A stretch of DNA of 64,000 bases. Source: Papilionanthe hookeriana x Papilionanthe teres (lineage: Eukaryota > Streptophyta > Magnoliopsida > Asparagales > Orchidaceae). Below, piece by piece: positions 47,466-59,481 of this stretch; positions within the stretch are counted from its first letter, which is position 1; each line of letters opens with the position of its first letter. The stretch is from contig CM040432.1 in NCBI GenBank assembly GCA_022702705.1, positions 45,534,540 to 45,598,539 on the forward strand, written 5' to 3'. The position numbers were made by a program, and so were the translations under genes. Below the pieces are notes generated by a model. It was not told the origin of the DNA, did no database searches, and saw nothing but the letters and a program-made list of their open reading frames with translations.

Positions 47466-48728
47466 ACTCAAAAATAAAACCAGGTTTGAGGAGATATAGT
47501 TGTTAACGATATATCTTCAACCCACAAAAAACCTAAAATAAAAAAAATAACAAAATAAAATGGAAAAATAAAAATGGACAATAAATTATAGACATCCTAA
47601 AATATTCCAACCCCTAAAAATTAACAAAAGACACTAAAACCTAAATGAAACCTTAATGAACCAAGATCACCAAATGCAACGTAAAACCCATCATATTTAA
47701 TCTATGAAGATTTTTTAGACGATGCAATCTTGTTTTTTGACAAGAGTCTTCCGGTCTTGGTTTAAACACCTTTTAAGCTAAGTAGATTAAGGCAACCGAT
47801 GACGCTGGGATGATGGAGCCATGGACATCTTGACCGGTTTATCTAAAAATTAACAAACTAAAATAATTTGAAGAAAAAAAGTTGACATTATTCTAAAACT
47901 AGACAAGTTTCATTTAGATTTACTTTACATGTTATCAAGATGTGCTAACTCTGTTTTTGCAGGACGACATTTTGAAGACAGGACAAAAAATAATATAAAT
48001 AAATTAATGACATAAATGAAATTAAAAAAAATTAAAATAACATAATCAAGACAAACAACAAAACAAAACCTAAACTTTTAGGATAATCACAAAACCTAAA
48101 CCTTTAGGATAGGTACCAAACCAATAACAAACTACAAGATAAAAAGACACTAAAATGACAAACAAACAAAACTAACATATGACATTGACAAAATCAAACA
48201 TTTAGGGTAGTACGTAATACTTAGAAACATATTATCTTTATGATTGAACATTGATGTTTCTTCGTTTATTCTTGAAATTTCTTAGAAAATAAGTATTAAC
48301 ATTAATCAGGAGTTTTCATAGACAATCTTAATTGTCTAAGATGAAATTAACTATAGGAGCTTTCTCCTATATGAAATTTAAGAACTCATGATAGGTATCA
48401 CACGTATTAAAATTTTATATGTGATCGTACTTATATAAAAATTTCTAGAATAAGGCATTCTAGAATCCTCTTTTGTAAGGATTATCACAAGTATTTCTTA
48501 TTCTACTGTTTTTTATTTTATCAGCCCTTGTTTTCTTTAAATTTCTAAACATCCTAGGAACCTTTACATGATCCAAAGAAATAATATCTCTTGATTACTA
48601 GGGCGTTAAGATAGAAAAATAGAGTGGAGACTCCACCAAACAATGACATTAACATTTCACACCTCACGTCGACGCGAGAGATTCTCGGCGGTGACGGGCC
48701 AACTCCAGATGCCACCAAAAGATTTTAT
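47466..48728 (+). repeat. Presumed end of a 5' LTR of the Tat/Ogre-like element
   Basis: AT-rich sequence placed just before the primer site at 48729. Near 48660-48715 a GC-richer stretch (CACGTCGACGCGAGAGATTC) leads into the site. The LTR start and exact end are not visible. Whether the 81-bp array belongs to this LTR is open. Confidence 0.35.
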
Positions 48729-48745
48729 TGGCGACTCCGCTGGGA
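48729..48745 (+). other. Primer binding site of the Tat/Ogre type
   Basis: TGGCGACTCCGCTGGGA matches the primer site reported for Tat/Ogre-lineage gypsy elements (tRNA-Arg type). It has the expected orientation for the plus-strand gag remnant that follows. Confidence 0.65.
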
Positions 48746-48949
48746 AAAGTCTTTCTTCTAATCTTTTTTAAATCACTTGTTTTCAAAAGATGTTTTGTCC
48801 TTTGACAGATATGACCACATTTTTCAAAATCTAACTCTTTGATGAGTTATTCTTCATATTTCATAATGGCAAGATAAGACAAAATAAAAGGATAAATTCC
48901 CAGTTTATAAATGAGTCCATGACATCTTATTCTCCTTAAATTTTCAAAA

Positions 48950-50972
48950 AAGTTGCAATGAAATCCCTGTATTCAGTCCTTTCTTACTTTCAATATCTCA
49001 ATACACCAAGTGATGAAGACACTTACTTTTATTAGAATGACTTTGAATTATTTGAAGAAATTGAATTTGCACTAAATAATCCATATTAAACTGATATACA
49101 ATCCTTTGAGGAATTCAATCTGGAACCTTATGAAGATTTTATTCACTTTACATAAGACTTACCTCAAGACATTCTCATAGAATAATATACTTTTGAGGAA
49201 ATGGAAGAACAAATTAACAGAAAAGGAAAGAAAACTTGTATTGAATAAGAAAGAGCAATTATGTCACCATACATATATGAAGTTAGATCTTGTTCCAAAA
49301 ATGTTCCAAAAGCTCATTTCCAATGGAGAAATAAAACTCTTTCTCTTAAAAAAGAAGAAATGGAATGAAAATGATGATTTTGAGACATCTAAATTTGAAC
49401 AAAGTGTTCTTGAGAACCCTTCTTTTTTAAAAGAAAACTGATATTTTTCAATACCCGTCGAATATGTGGATAATACTTTCCAACCCAAAAATTCTTCTTC
49501 AATTCACACCATATATTATGTGTTTAAAAGATTAGAACAGAAAGATAGATGCTCGATTTCTCGACTGTTAGATAAAATGAGATGTGCAGTTTCTACGACA
49601 ATGAAAAGAAAAATTCTTGCAATTAAAGATCCTACCTATCAAGAAACGGATCAGCAATTCCCATTAGACAGTCAGTATACTTGGGTACCAGTGAAATTCT
49701 GTCTAGGGTTAAATGTGAAAGATGTAATTGACACAAAAGATAGTACCAAACATAACAAATTAATATCAGAAGTAGAAGAAACATCTGTTAAAATGACCGC
49801 TCTAGTCCAAATGTTACAAAAAGGATATCGTTCTTACTCACAACACGATGATATACTTCCAAGATATCTCGTCCTATACTTAGAAATAATGTATGGAAAC
49901 GAGGATCATCAGGAGGAGTCTCAGACATTGTTAGTACCTCTGCAGACAGTTCTCAGGAAAGAACTTGTGAAGAATGTAAAGTCATTGAGGAAAGATTGAA
50001 AAGTTAAAAAATGATATTAAAAATGTTGCAATGCAGGAGGAAGTGACACTCTTCTATTCCATCAATTTGTTAACAAACTCATAGGAGCTGTCTTTGACTA
50101 GTTTACGGAACTTCCTAACGGGTAAGTTAAAAATTTTGTAGAGCTTGATAGCCTCTTCATGCAACAGTTTGCTAGAGCACAACACCATACAACAATTGTT
50201 GATCTGGTAGTAGAAAAACAAAAACCAGGAGAGACTCTGGTTGATTACATTTTGCGCTGGAGAAAGCTTAACATAAAATGTGAACCACAACTTCAGGAAC
50301 AACATGTTGTCAAAATCCTACTTAAGAATATCCATGGTCCTATAGCATTCATGCTTAAAGGATTCACAGTAATGAAATTTGAAAAACTGCTCAGTGAAGC
50401 TACCAATCTTCAGGAATAAGATAAGCAGATGAGTGTAGCGGAAAAGACAGAAAAACAAAGTATGTCAAAACATTTGAGAAGAAACCAGGAGACATTGCAG
50501 AAAAGGTTAAATAAGTGATGATTGAAAGAAGAGGTTGAAGAAACAGTGATAGAATCAATCGTCACAACAGACATCATCTCAATTACAACCTCAACAACCA
50601 ATTCTAGTTTTGAAAGACAAGAGAACGATGATTGAAAGAATGAATAAGGAATACTCGTTCAAGACAGAGGCTGTTGGCAAAATATTCCATAGCCTGGTGA
50701 AGATACTAGAGTTTAAGCTGTCTGACGCTAAAAACTAGAAGAGGTTGACATGAAAGACGATCCTAATTATTGTCCATATCACAAGATGCTTGGACATAAG
50801 GCTAAAGAATGTTTTGTCTTCAAAGACTGGTTAGAGCGCAACTATAAAGAAGGGAATATAGTAATCCAAAAATGGAATTTGAAAGAACCTGAAATAGTTT
50901 CAGTCAATATGATTTTGGTCAATAAACTTATTCCTAATCCTGACGACAAAGACAAAGACGACAGTGCTTAAA
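48950..50972 (+). pseudogene. Gag of a Tat/Ogre-like gypsy element
   Basis: Acidic N-terminal sequence with several stops (49000-49460) is followed by a 177-codon open stretch (49466-49999). Next is a Retrotrans_gag-like domain with FTKLPNG-like sequence near 50090, then FARAQHHTT and KQKPGETLVDYILRWRKL (50159-50419). A CCHC-like motif occurs as CPYHKMLGHKAKECFVFKDW (50771-50830). The Cys-His-His-Cys spacing is of the type seen in Tat-lineage gag. Frameshifts and stops break it. A possible protease start (GLLDIGTTVPF) is at about 51070. The rest of pol is absent, replaced by LINE sequence. Confidence 0.6.
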
Positions 50973-51279
50973 GTAAATCTTTTGAGGAGATCCTTACATA
51001 CATACAAATTACAAAATGTTCCAAGAAAGAAAAGAAAAATAAAAATAGAGAGAACCGAAAAGGGTTAGAGGTCTTTTAGACATAGGGACTACTGTTCCCT
51101 TTGTATCTTCTAGTTCTCATGTTCCTTTACTTTCCTACTAGGATAGTATTCTCGAATAAAGGAAGGAAATCCCTTGAACTGTTACCTTTGTATGACTTCC
51201 TTTTTACCACTACTGTGAATAAACATACTTCCAATTCTACTTACATTCTATCTATTTTGGATGATACTTCTAAAAATGA

Positions 51280-51790
51280 TCGTTCCAATTTTGATCCTCT
51301 AGACAATACCCAAATTGCACACGATCCCGACCAGTGTAACGACAATCAAAACGACAATAACAACAATTCATACTGATTTGAGAAGAGATAACCTCCACTT
51401 CTTCATACCGCTTTTTGTTCCTTGCCATCCAAATAAACCAAGTTATAATACATGGCACAATTTCAGAATTTAATTCTTTCCATCCCTTCCAAAAATCAAT
51501 GAAGCAAGACCGGTTGGGATGGATATTTAACTTCAGCTGAGCAATCACAAACCGCCAAACCTCTTGGGAAATGTGACAGTTGAAAAATAAATGAGATAAT
51601 GATTCTTGATTCTTGCAACATAGGTTGCACCTTAAAGGCCCTCTTAGACCTTTCAACTTCAACATATTATCCAAAGAAAAAATAGTATGCATACATCTCC
51701 AAAAGAAAAATAACATAGAAGGAGTTAAAAATTTCACCCAGATAGAGTTTCCCCAAAAAAGTGTAAGAGCATTTGTGGCTCCCTACATGT
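51280..51790 (-). mobile_element. LINE fragment L2 (zf-RVT region)
   Basis: The minus-strand translation from 51737 gives PSMLFFFWRCMHTIFSL, LKGLRGPLRCNLCCKNQES and HLFFNCHISQEVWRF. This is the zinc-finger region (zf-RVT) after the RT of plant L1-type LINEs. The RNase H part that should follow is missing, so it is a fragment. It ends near 51280, where the plus-strand gag-side sequence begins. Confidence 0.7.
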
Positions 51791-53171
51791 TAATATAAAA
51801 AAATATGAGTACAAGATTTGGGAGGGGGGTTGAGCCCCAATCTAAAGAAAACAAAACTTACCCCTAGGGGATCCACCTTCCACCTTACAATTCACCCAAG
51901 GAAATCTAACCAACAATACATGTAAAGGAATACCAGTATAACTCAAATAAGAACACACCCTAGACAAAACAACAACAAAATAGAGAGGACAACAGGAGAA
52001 GTCCCAAAAGAACAGCAGTATAGCTAAGGAATCAAAAAGGCAAATGAAGATTTCAAGACCTAGCAAACCAACATGTTCAACCATCATTGAGAAGAAACCA
52101 GTTCTGCTAAATCACTTAGTAGAAACCTTGAGATGTGGGAATTCTAAAAGTTCTCCAGATAGCAGAAAAAGAAGAGGGGGGAGGGGGGGTTAAAGGAGGC
52201 TATAGCAGAAGTGGAGTACAATCCTGCTCTGGCTAACCAATTAACAGGTCTATTGCCTTGCCTATAGATGAAATGAAAGCTGACAGTGATCTGTGTTTTA
52301 AAAGTATTGATCTTTTGGACCCAATGAGAGTGATTCTAAGGAGAGGATTTCTCATGATGCAATAGTTGTAACAGTACTTGGGAGTTTCCTTCCACCATGA
52401 GGATAGGCCAGTGGTCATAATAACCAATTTGATTGCCCAGTAGACTGCAATCAACTCATATTCCAGGGCATCACCAGCAATGAAAGGAGCATGGATAAAA
52501 AGTAGGAATTTCCCAAGGTGGTCTCTAAAGCTCCCACCCACCCCAACACCCAAATCAGTAAACTCCCATCAGTATTGGTCTTGACAGAATGGAGGGTAGG
52601 AGGTCTCCAAACCACCTGAATTATCTATGGGGGGGACAACCTTCTAATGAGGGGAGTGAGTAGATGTTAGGGAATTTCTTATATTATATTAACTTCTGCA
52701 TAAAAGAAACGCAATTTCTAACCACCTGGTCCACCAGAGGTAACTTATCCTTAAAAGTAGCCTGGTTTCTTGCCATCCAAATAAACCAAGCAATGAGAAG
52801 GGGGATGGCACCAGCTTTAGCAATCTTCCATTAAATCCAACAAGATTGGATGTGAGCCCAATGAAGATGTAGAGAATCCAGCAGTAAATTTCTATTAAGT
52901 ATACTCCAAAACTGTTGTGAAAATTTACGAACAAAGAATAGGTGGTTAATAGATTCCTCGGCCTCAAGACATAGCCTGCATCATGAGGGACCCCTCAGAC
53001 CCTTAAGTTTTAGAATGTCATCAGTGGGAAGAAGTGATTGGAAAAGCCTCCAGCAGAAAAAGAAGATGGAAGGGGAGAGATGACATTTCCATATGAATTC
53101 CCTCTAGGGAACCTGATCCCAGTTAAATAACTTGGAGTATATGGCTTTAGATAGGCTTTAACTATGGTAGG
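51791..53171 (-). mobile_element. LINE fragment L1 (zf-RVT, RNase H, 3' UTR)
   Basis: On the minus strand, zf-RVT-like sequence at about 53140-52690 (LKGLRGPS.CRLCLEAEES, HLFF...FSQQFW) leads to AWFIWMARNQ. An RNase H remnant follows at 52553-52170 (GDALEYELIAVYWAIKLVIM, SIGKAIDLLIG), then a 3' untranslated part to about 51800. Stops and frame changes are frequent. It resembles L2 but is a separate copy. Its upstream part is cut by the LTR of Athila-2 at 53172. Confidence 0.7.
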
Positions 53172-54631
53172 TGACTCGATTTTTGTATTTCCAAATACAA
53201 GAATTTGTTACCACTGCTAGAAAATTTAATTTCTAGCAAAGGCGCGAAACACTTGACCCAGAATAACTTGCTATACAGATGTGTACCAAATTTTAATTTA
53301 CGGCAATAACATTAAATAAAACTTAATTGCTACTGAATGCTAGGCCGTTAGTGACTAATACTTTTTAAATATATGTTTATATAGCAAAATATAATTTTAA
53401 AGGAAAATATTTTATATACTTTTTGGGAACTACGCAAGTATACATATCTTTTCAAGTAATAAATGGCTTTCAAACAAAGTCCCCAGTATCGATCCTACGG
53501 GGAAAAAAGGGTAATACATTTTTAAATATTGTATTTCAAAATCTTTTTGTATTTCAAAATCTTTTTGTATTTTAATCTAACAATAAATTACTTTTAATTT
53601 ACTAGATGCATATAAAGAAAACAATAATAAGAAAATGATTTTGTGAAAACAATATAAAACAAACAACTTTCTTCCTTTGAATTAATCCAAGATTTTTAAG
53701 ATAATTTCATATTCGTAGGAGAATCTATTTTATGGTATTGTGCCAAATAGAAGCATTTTTATTCTTTACCCTTTGATCCAGGCGCAAAGAATATTGGCTA
53801 ATCTACAGATCAGGTCCGGATGTATTGTTAGTAGAATGGGTCAATCTAGGCTCATACTACTAGATGTCGAAGGGTGGCTATGGTCGGCCCTACTAGTGAC
53901 CCTTTCCTTATCTATAAATCAAATTATAATAATTTAGTCTGTCACTCTAAAAACTTGTCAATTCTACTCCCTTTAAATCTTATCTTCCTGTTTATTCGCA
54001 CTTCACCTTGAATAGCCCGCGCATGGCCTTCGACTACCCAAGGATTCATGTGACATCTACAAGTTAAGAGTTCTTCTCCTTCTAGGTCTCAAAACTTTTC
54101 AACAGGTTTTAACAATTTAAATGGCTAATTTAAAAAGTAAAGTAAGATCAGGTATTAATATCATCACAATGTTTTGAAAATATTTTGATTTTCAATCCTC
54201 CATCGAATTTTTTATTATCTTATTTATGTTTTCATAATTGAAGGAAGAAAGTAAACTAACTACTCAGAACATATTGAATATAAACAACAAAATATAATAC
54301 ATAAACTTTGAATAAAAAATAAAATAATTATCTCAAATATTCCTTCTACAGATCTTCTGATTCCTACTGACTCCACAGTGTAATGAACTCCAGATGCAAC
54401 AACTTGAAAATAAACTCACTAAACTAAATAAAAGTGGTCGTAAATTTCTCTCTCTAAGGATGAGAGATCCAAAAGTGGCTAAGAGATAGAGGATACAATG
54501 GGGGCTCACTCACTCACACACACACACTTTTTCTGAAGGAGTGAACTCCTATTTATAGGCTTCAAGGGTTGCCTTGAGGCACCTCTTCAAAACATGTCCA
54601 AATTCAACAAATCTTCTAGAAGGTCTGTCTG

Positions 54632-54667
54632 GAGCCTAGGCGCCGGAATCTGGCGCCTAGGTGCTGG
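54632..54667. repeat. GGCGCC palindrome pair 1 in LTR B2
   Basis: GAGCCTAGGCGCC and TGGCGCCTAGGTGC, matching the pair at 29525-29562. Confidence 0.78.
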
Positions 54668-54871
54668 ACACCACGTCCAGTTCTTCGCACCTCTTCACTT
54701 TGGCTCGCACCTCTTCGCGATAAAAACTGTTTTGGAGCATCCAAATGCAATGTATCACATGTCCTATTATCAAGGACAACCGCCAGTCTTCTAGAATGTC
54801 CAATAACCGCTCACTCCGTCAAAATAACCGTCCAAAAGTCGTCAAAAACTTGACAGTTTCTGTATCGAGTC

Positions 54872-54910
54872 TGGCGCTTAGGCGCCAACTTCTAGCGCCT
54901 AGGCGCCAGG
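54872..54910. repeat. GGCGCC palindrome pair 2 in LTR B2
   Basis: TGGCGCTTAGGCGCCA (self-complementary except one base) and AGCGCCTAGGCGCC, matching the pair at 29772-29804. Confidence 0.78.
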
Positions 54911-55103
54911 CCATAATTTTTTATAATTCTTGTATTTTGCTCCATTTTTGCTCCTTTTTGCTCCTTTTTCACCCTTTTTCCTTTTTTGGACCTTTTTACA
55001 TCACCTACATCCAAAAACACAAAAATACCTTTCATTAAAACATAATATCCTTAGAAATTGATAAAAATCAAAGCATAAAAATAGTTATTTTTTTCATGGA
55101 TCA

Positions 55104-55118
55104 AAATCCCCCAAACTT
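55104..55118 (-). other. Polypurine tract of Athila-2
   Basis: AAGTTTGGGGGATTT on the minus strand directly before the LTR start TGATCC. One base shorter in the purine run than a strict copy of the Athila-1 tract. Confidence 0.8.
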
Positions 55119-56418
55119 AAATGTTACTTGTCCTCATGTAACCCTTTTTACTATATAAAATGTATGACCTTTGGAATAAAAGATAAATATTTAAGATTCC
55201 TTATAATTTTTTATTTTATTAGTAAATTATTAACCCTACTTCACTAACTAGGTTTAATTTTAAGAATTTAAAGAATATTCAACTACCAAATCATAAGATT
55301 TCAAATTTTTCATCCATTTTGAAAATAATAGAAGTTTATTATATTAAGATCTCATAGATTATTTACAAGGAAAAGATCTTCTTGAAAAACCTTTCCTAAC
55401 TAAAGATTCATGCATAAAAATTAAGTAAAATATGTAACTAGTTTTTATTCTATAAGATAATTCAAGTGAAGCTAATTTTTGATTAGGCTTTTCCTCAAGC
55501 TTCTCCCCTATTCTATTTTTTTTATTTTATTTTTTTAATAGAGAGAGGATTACTATATCGGGATAGCCTGTTAATGATTTTGAACTTCACTATCCTTAAC
55601 TTATATTTTCAAAACTTATACATTTCCACTTAATTATTATAACATGAATAAAAATTCAAAAAGATTTTCAATATTTTCTTTTTTCAAGTGATAATTTTTG
55701 ATTACTTAATACTTCTAAAATTCCATTATTTCTACCATGAATAGAAAAATTCCTTAATCTTATTCTTCTTTAAGTTAAATGATTATATTCTTAAAATCAA
55801 TGAAAGTTATTAAAATTTTGGTTAAGTTCACTAAATTGTTTATAATTTGAAAAATAAAAGTGATCTTAAATAGATTCTTCATTCCTTAAGTTATGTTAAA
55901 AAGTTTTTATTTTAAGAAAATATTAGCTCTTTAAGGACAAATAAAATTTAAATTTGAATGTGTTTTCCCTTCCCCCAAACTTAAGTTTTGGTATACTACG
56001 AAAATTTGAAAGTATGAGAGAAAGAAAATCATAATTTTAAAAAGGAAATTTTGATAAGTATGTAAAAACGATCTTAAAAATAAAAATTTACTTCTACTCA
56101 TGCTTTTATGAATAATACAGATAAAATCGAAGCAGGTATAGAAAGTAAGCAGGCTAATTTTTATGATTATACTAAATTTAAAACAAAATAAAAGCAGAGC
56201 AAAATTACTAATTACTAAACAGTAGACTAAAATAAATATATCATAAATTAACTCTAATCTCAGTCTCAAACACAATATACTAATCAACAGAATCTTAACA
56301 CTAATCAATCCACACAAGTACATAAACAAATCAACATACATCAAACATCAAACTAAACAAATAAACCAAACAAAATAAACTAACAACAATGTAGCACAAC
56401 ATAGAGATCTATCAACTA
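55119..56418 (-). other. Athila-2 segment between ORF3 and the polypurine tract
   Basis: AT-rich and non-coding, collinear with 29997-31324. The open frame at 55931-56344 is a low-complexity artefact without family features. Confidence 0.5.
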
Positions 56419-57578
56419 CTAGTCACTAGCTGTAGCCTCATCATCAACATCGTCACCAAAGAAAAACTCAACATCCTTAGGATCAGCAAATGGTGTGAAA
56501 CTAGGAAAAGTAGGGAAACTAACATCATGCTCACCCTTCAGAAATCTGACAAGGGTGTCATCATACTCAGCATCATAGCTTCTCTTTGTCTGGGTATAGT
56601 CAGATAAATGATCAAGTTTCCTATCAATAGTATCAACCTTGCAGTGAGTTTGAAATAACTCTTGCTGCTGCTCTATAAACTGATCATGCATTGACTCCCA
56701 GAAACTCGATGGTGGCTCAGCAGAAGTAGAAGGTCGGGAAGTAGAAGGTCTACCTGGAGTGGGTGCAAAAGAAGAAGGAGTAGTCGATCTCTTCCCTCGA
56801 AGACGATCATATATGCTAATGCTCTCCTGACCAATCAGCTTATTAATCTTCAACCTTTCCTCTGAAATATCTGCAGTGAATCCATTGCTAATACATAATG
56901 AATAAATCAGAGATGGGAATCCCAGTCCAACAGAAGTGCTCTATCTCACAGTAGAATCCACAAAATCATAAATAATACTGTCGACATCAATAGGCTTCAT
57001 TTCCTGAATGCAGTAGTTTAAGATCGCTCGATCTCTAGTCACTTCACTCAGGTGGTTGGAAGGTAACAATCTTGCAGAAATAAAATAGTGCCATGCTTTA
57101 GAAATACCATTTAACTTGGAGGATTTAAAGTTTACCTGTTTTTTGTTGCTGATCTTCCAAGATCCAGTACCATTAGTCAAATAAGCAATGATCATATTCA
57201 AATCTCCCTCAGATGGAGATAATCTAGAATAGTGGCACTCTATAGTCGGCGACAAGCCATAAAATACATTGATTCTTTCAGGAGTAAATCCTACTCCGAC
57301 ACCTCTGACAAAAACTTCATAATCTTGGCATCTAAAAAATTCGCATAAAACTCTCGAACTATAGGGATAACAACAACAACAGTGAAATAACAGAATCGTT
57401 GCCAGTTGTGCGCAACGATAGTGTTTTTAATCATCTCCCCCGGATGATAGAAACTTCGTTCTGAAATGAAATTCCTCGACGTCGCAAATTCGTGGAATCG
57501 AAAATGCGTAGCCGTAGTAGAAAATTTGCTGCTATCGAAGTTGTCTCGTGCCTTCCCGCGTTTAGATTTCAGAGCCAT
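56419..57578 (-). pseudogene. Athila-2 ORF3: putative plant transposon protein (PF20167-like)
   Basis: From ATG 57578 (MALKSKRGKARDNFD) to the stop at 56419, about 386 codons in three open pieces (57578-57291, 57255-56941, 56853-56419) separated by one stop or frame change each. It is collinear with Athila-1 ORF3 throughout. The central part has SSKLNGISKAWHYFISARLL, EVTRDRAILNYCIQE and GLGFPSLIYSLC. The C-terminal part has STSRPSTSAEPPSSFWE, MHDQFIEQQQELF and FFFGDDVDDEATASD. This copy supplies the N-terminal third that is broken in Athila-1. Function unknown; probably nuclear or particle-associated, but that is a guess. Confidence 0.7.
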
Positions 57579-57944
57579 CTAAACGTGAAAGAAAACAAGA
57601 ACAAATTTAGGAATAAAAAAATTTAAACTCTTTTTAAGTTTAGAAAACATAAAATAAGTTTAAAAATCCAAAGAAATCATTAAAAATCAATTTTTTTTTT
57701 CAAAATTTTGGTTCTTAGCAAAACCTAGCGAAATCTATGGTGAAAATCGAAAATAAATAGTTTAGAGTGTAGACCTGACCTTGAGACGAAGAAATCGAGT
57801 GGTTTAGCTCCCAAATCCTTGATGTTTTGACCTCAAAATGGATTCTAAAAGCTGATTTTCATGAAAAATGGAGGAAGAAGAAGGCTTAAGCGTCGATAAT
57901 GGCTTTTAGGGGTATTTAAGGAATTTTTCGGGTACAAGCCGAAC

Positions 57945-57980
57945 AGGCGCTAAGGCTTCGAATTCTGGCGCTTAGGTGCC
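57945..57980. repeat. GGCGCC palindrome pair upstream of ORF3 (Athila-2)
   Basis: AGGCGCTAAGGC and TGGCGCTTAGGTGCCA, more decayed than in the LTR, about 370 nt upstream of the ORF3 ATG at 57578. Confidence 0.7.
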
Positions 57981-58377
57981 AGACTCGCCTTTCACAAAAA
58001 ATTATTTTTAAATTTAATTTTCCACAAAAATTCATAAATTCAACTTCCAATTACTGACATTAGAGTAGGGCTTCAGTTTCTAACTTCCAAAACATTTTCC
58101 AAAAAATTTTAAAAATTAAATATTAAATCCACCAATCAAACATAAAGTTTAAATCAAACTTCACTAAATTCCATTTATAATCTTCAATATTGGCTCAATA
58201 TATTCCAGATAAGTATCATACGTGATTCAAGTTCCTAATACACAATCAAACACAACAATTTCTAAGAAAAAACAACACACATTGAACATGAAAGCAAATA
58301 CACAAATACAATTGATTCACTACATCGATACAACGACTCAACAAACCAGATAGTAATGATCTCATTACCAGAGTACT

Positions 58378-58725
58378 CTAATCTTCACAAGGGAAATTGT
58401 GTTTTCCGCTTGGAAAGAACACTAACGCTCTTGGGAAATCAGTAGCCGTCTTTTCGTCAATCCACTTGTTCTTCGCATACATTTCAACTTGAGCATCTTG
58501 ATAAGCCGCAAAATGATCAAATTGAAGTTTCATCTGCCATTCTTGATGTTCAATCTGATGAAACATCTCATGAAGGCGATCTCCAATGCTTTTAAAATCT
58601 GCTTCAAACTTATCCAAGCGACTAGAAATTTTCTCTAAACTTACTGCGATGAAACCATTGAAGTAGGGTTGAGGATCCTTTGAGACATTGTCCCTAGTCT
58701 CTTATCCAAGATTTCTTCCTTCCAT
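58378..58725 (-). pseudogene. Athila-2 short ORF (about 115 codons), function unknown
   Basis: From ATG 58725 with a stop at codon 8, then open to 58378. It reads KDPQPYFNGFIAVSLEK, then FEADFKSIGDRLHEMFHQIE, HFAAYQDAQVEMYAKNKW and ALVFFPSGKHNF. It aligns over its length with 33296-33652. Helical heptad-like spacing suggests a coiled coil. Unknown family. It lies between integrase and ORF3. Confidence 0.65.
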
Positions 58726-58883
58726 TTCTTCAAAAATTTCTCAAATCTCTCAAGAATGAAGTGTAATGGACGTAACTTTGATTGCTTGATGGTTAGGGAT
58801 GAAGATGGGTTGATTTAAAGGTGAAAATCATGTGAAAAACTGAAAATTTTTTGTTTTTGCATGACCCAGTAACCTTGGTTCTT

Positions 58884-58993
58884 CGGCGCCAAATCTGGCG
58901 CCTAGTCTCCGGACCTATTGATACATAGTTTAACTCGGGCGCTTAGGCGCTGAATCTTGGCTCCTAGGCGCCGAATCTTGGCTCCTAGGCACC
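58884..58993. repeat. GGCGCC palindrome cluster upstream of the short ORF (Athila-2)
   Basis: Units CGGCGCCAAATCTGGCGCC (58884-58902), GGGCGCTTAGGCGC (58937-58950), GGCTCCTAGGCGCC (58959-58972) and GGCTCCTAGGCACC (58979-58992), ending about 160 nt upstream of the ATG at 58725. The third and fourth units look like a recent 20-bp tandem duplication. Confidence 0.75.
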
Positions 58994-59289
58994 AGAACTA
59001 TGTTCAACTCCATTTTGCCTAATCATCAAATTTCAAAATTTTATTCTCCAAGATAGGTAAATTATACTGGTAAGAGTAATCCAGACTCAATAACACAAAT
59101 TATAAGCAATCATAATGAAGGTTAACTTGATCTCCTTTTTACTCATATTTAGAATAGAGTGATCCAATTTCTAAATCGTACATACTTCAAAATAATCTTC
59201 AGCTTAAGTCAACAAAGACTTATAAACATCAAATTTTTCTAAAGTAATATAAACCTTTCATTAAAAACATAAGAACACTCAAAACAAAA

Positions 59290-59343
59290 GATAATTATGG
59301 GTTGCCTCCCACAAAGCGTTTGGTTTAACGTCGTCAGCCCGAC
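59290..59343 (-). other. Conserved post-integrase motif of Athila-2
   Basis: The minus strand reads GTCGGGCTGACGACGTTAAA and then CCAAACGCTTTGTGGGAGGC, matching 34228-34272. It marks the end of pol. Confidence 0.7.
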
Positions 59344-59481
59344 TTAAGTAAATCTTTAATCATGTTGACTCAATTCATAAGCCTCTTTATAAATCATTTT
59401 AATATCTCCCAAATAAGGCTTCAATATTAATCCATTTACTTTAAAAATTTTTCATGTTTTGGGGTCTTTAATATCCACAGC

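Larger units (their letters stand above)
53172..55103 (-). repeat. 3' LTR of Athila-2, subfamily B
   Basis: It is 1932 bp, starting TGATCCATG on the minus strand and ending GAGTCA. It is close to the LTR at 28153-29981 across its length. GGCGCC palindrome pairs are at 54632-54667 and 54872-54910, in the same relative places as in that LTR. The left end is set by comparison of the two copies. Confidence 0.8.

Noticed and set aside
48050..48120. Interstitial telomere repeat (CCTAAACC-like words)
   Set aside because: Only isolated words such as ACCTAAACCTTTAGG occur; there is no TTTAGGG array.
55931..56344. 137-codon hydrophobic minus-strand open frame, possibly an env-like protein
   Set aside because: It comes from AT-rich sequence after ORF3, is not preserved in Athila-1, and has no start context or conserved motif.
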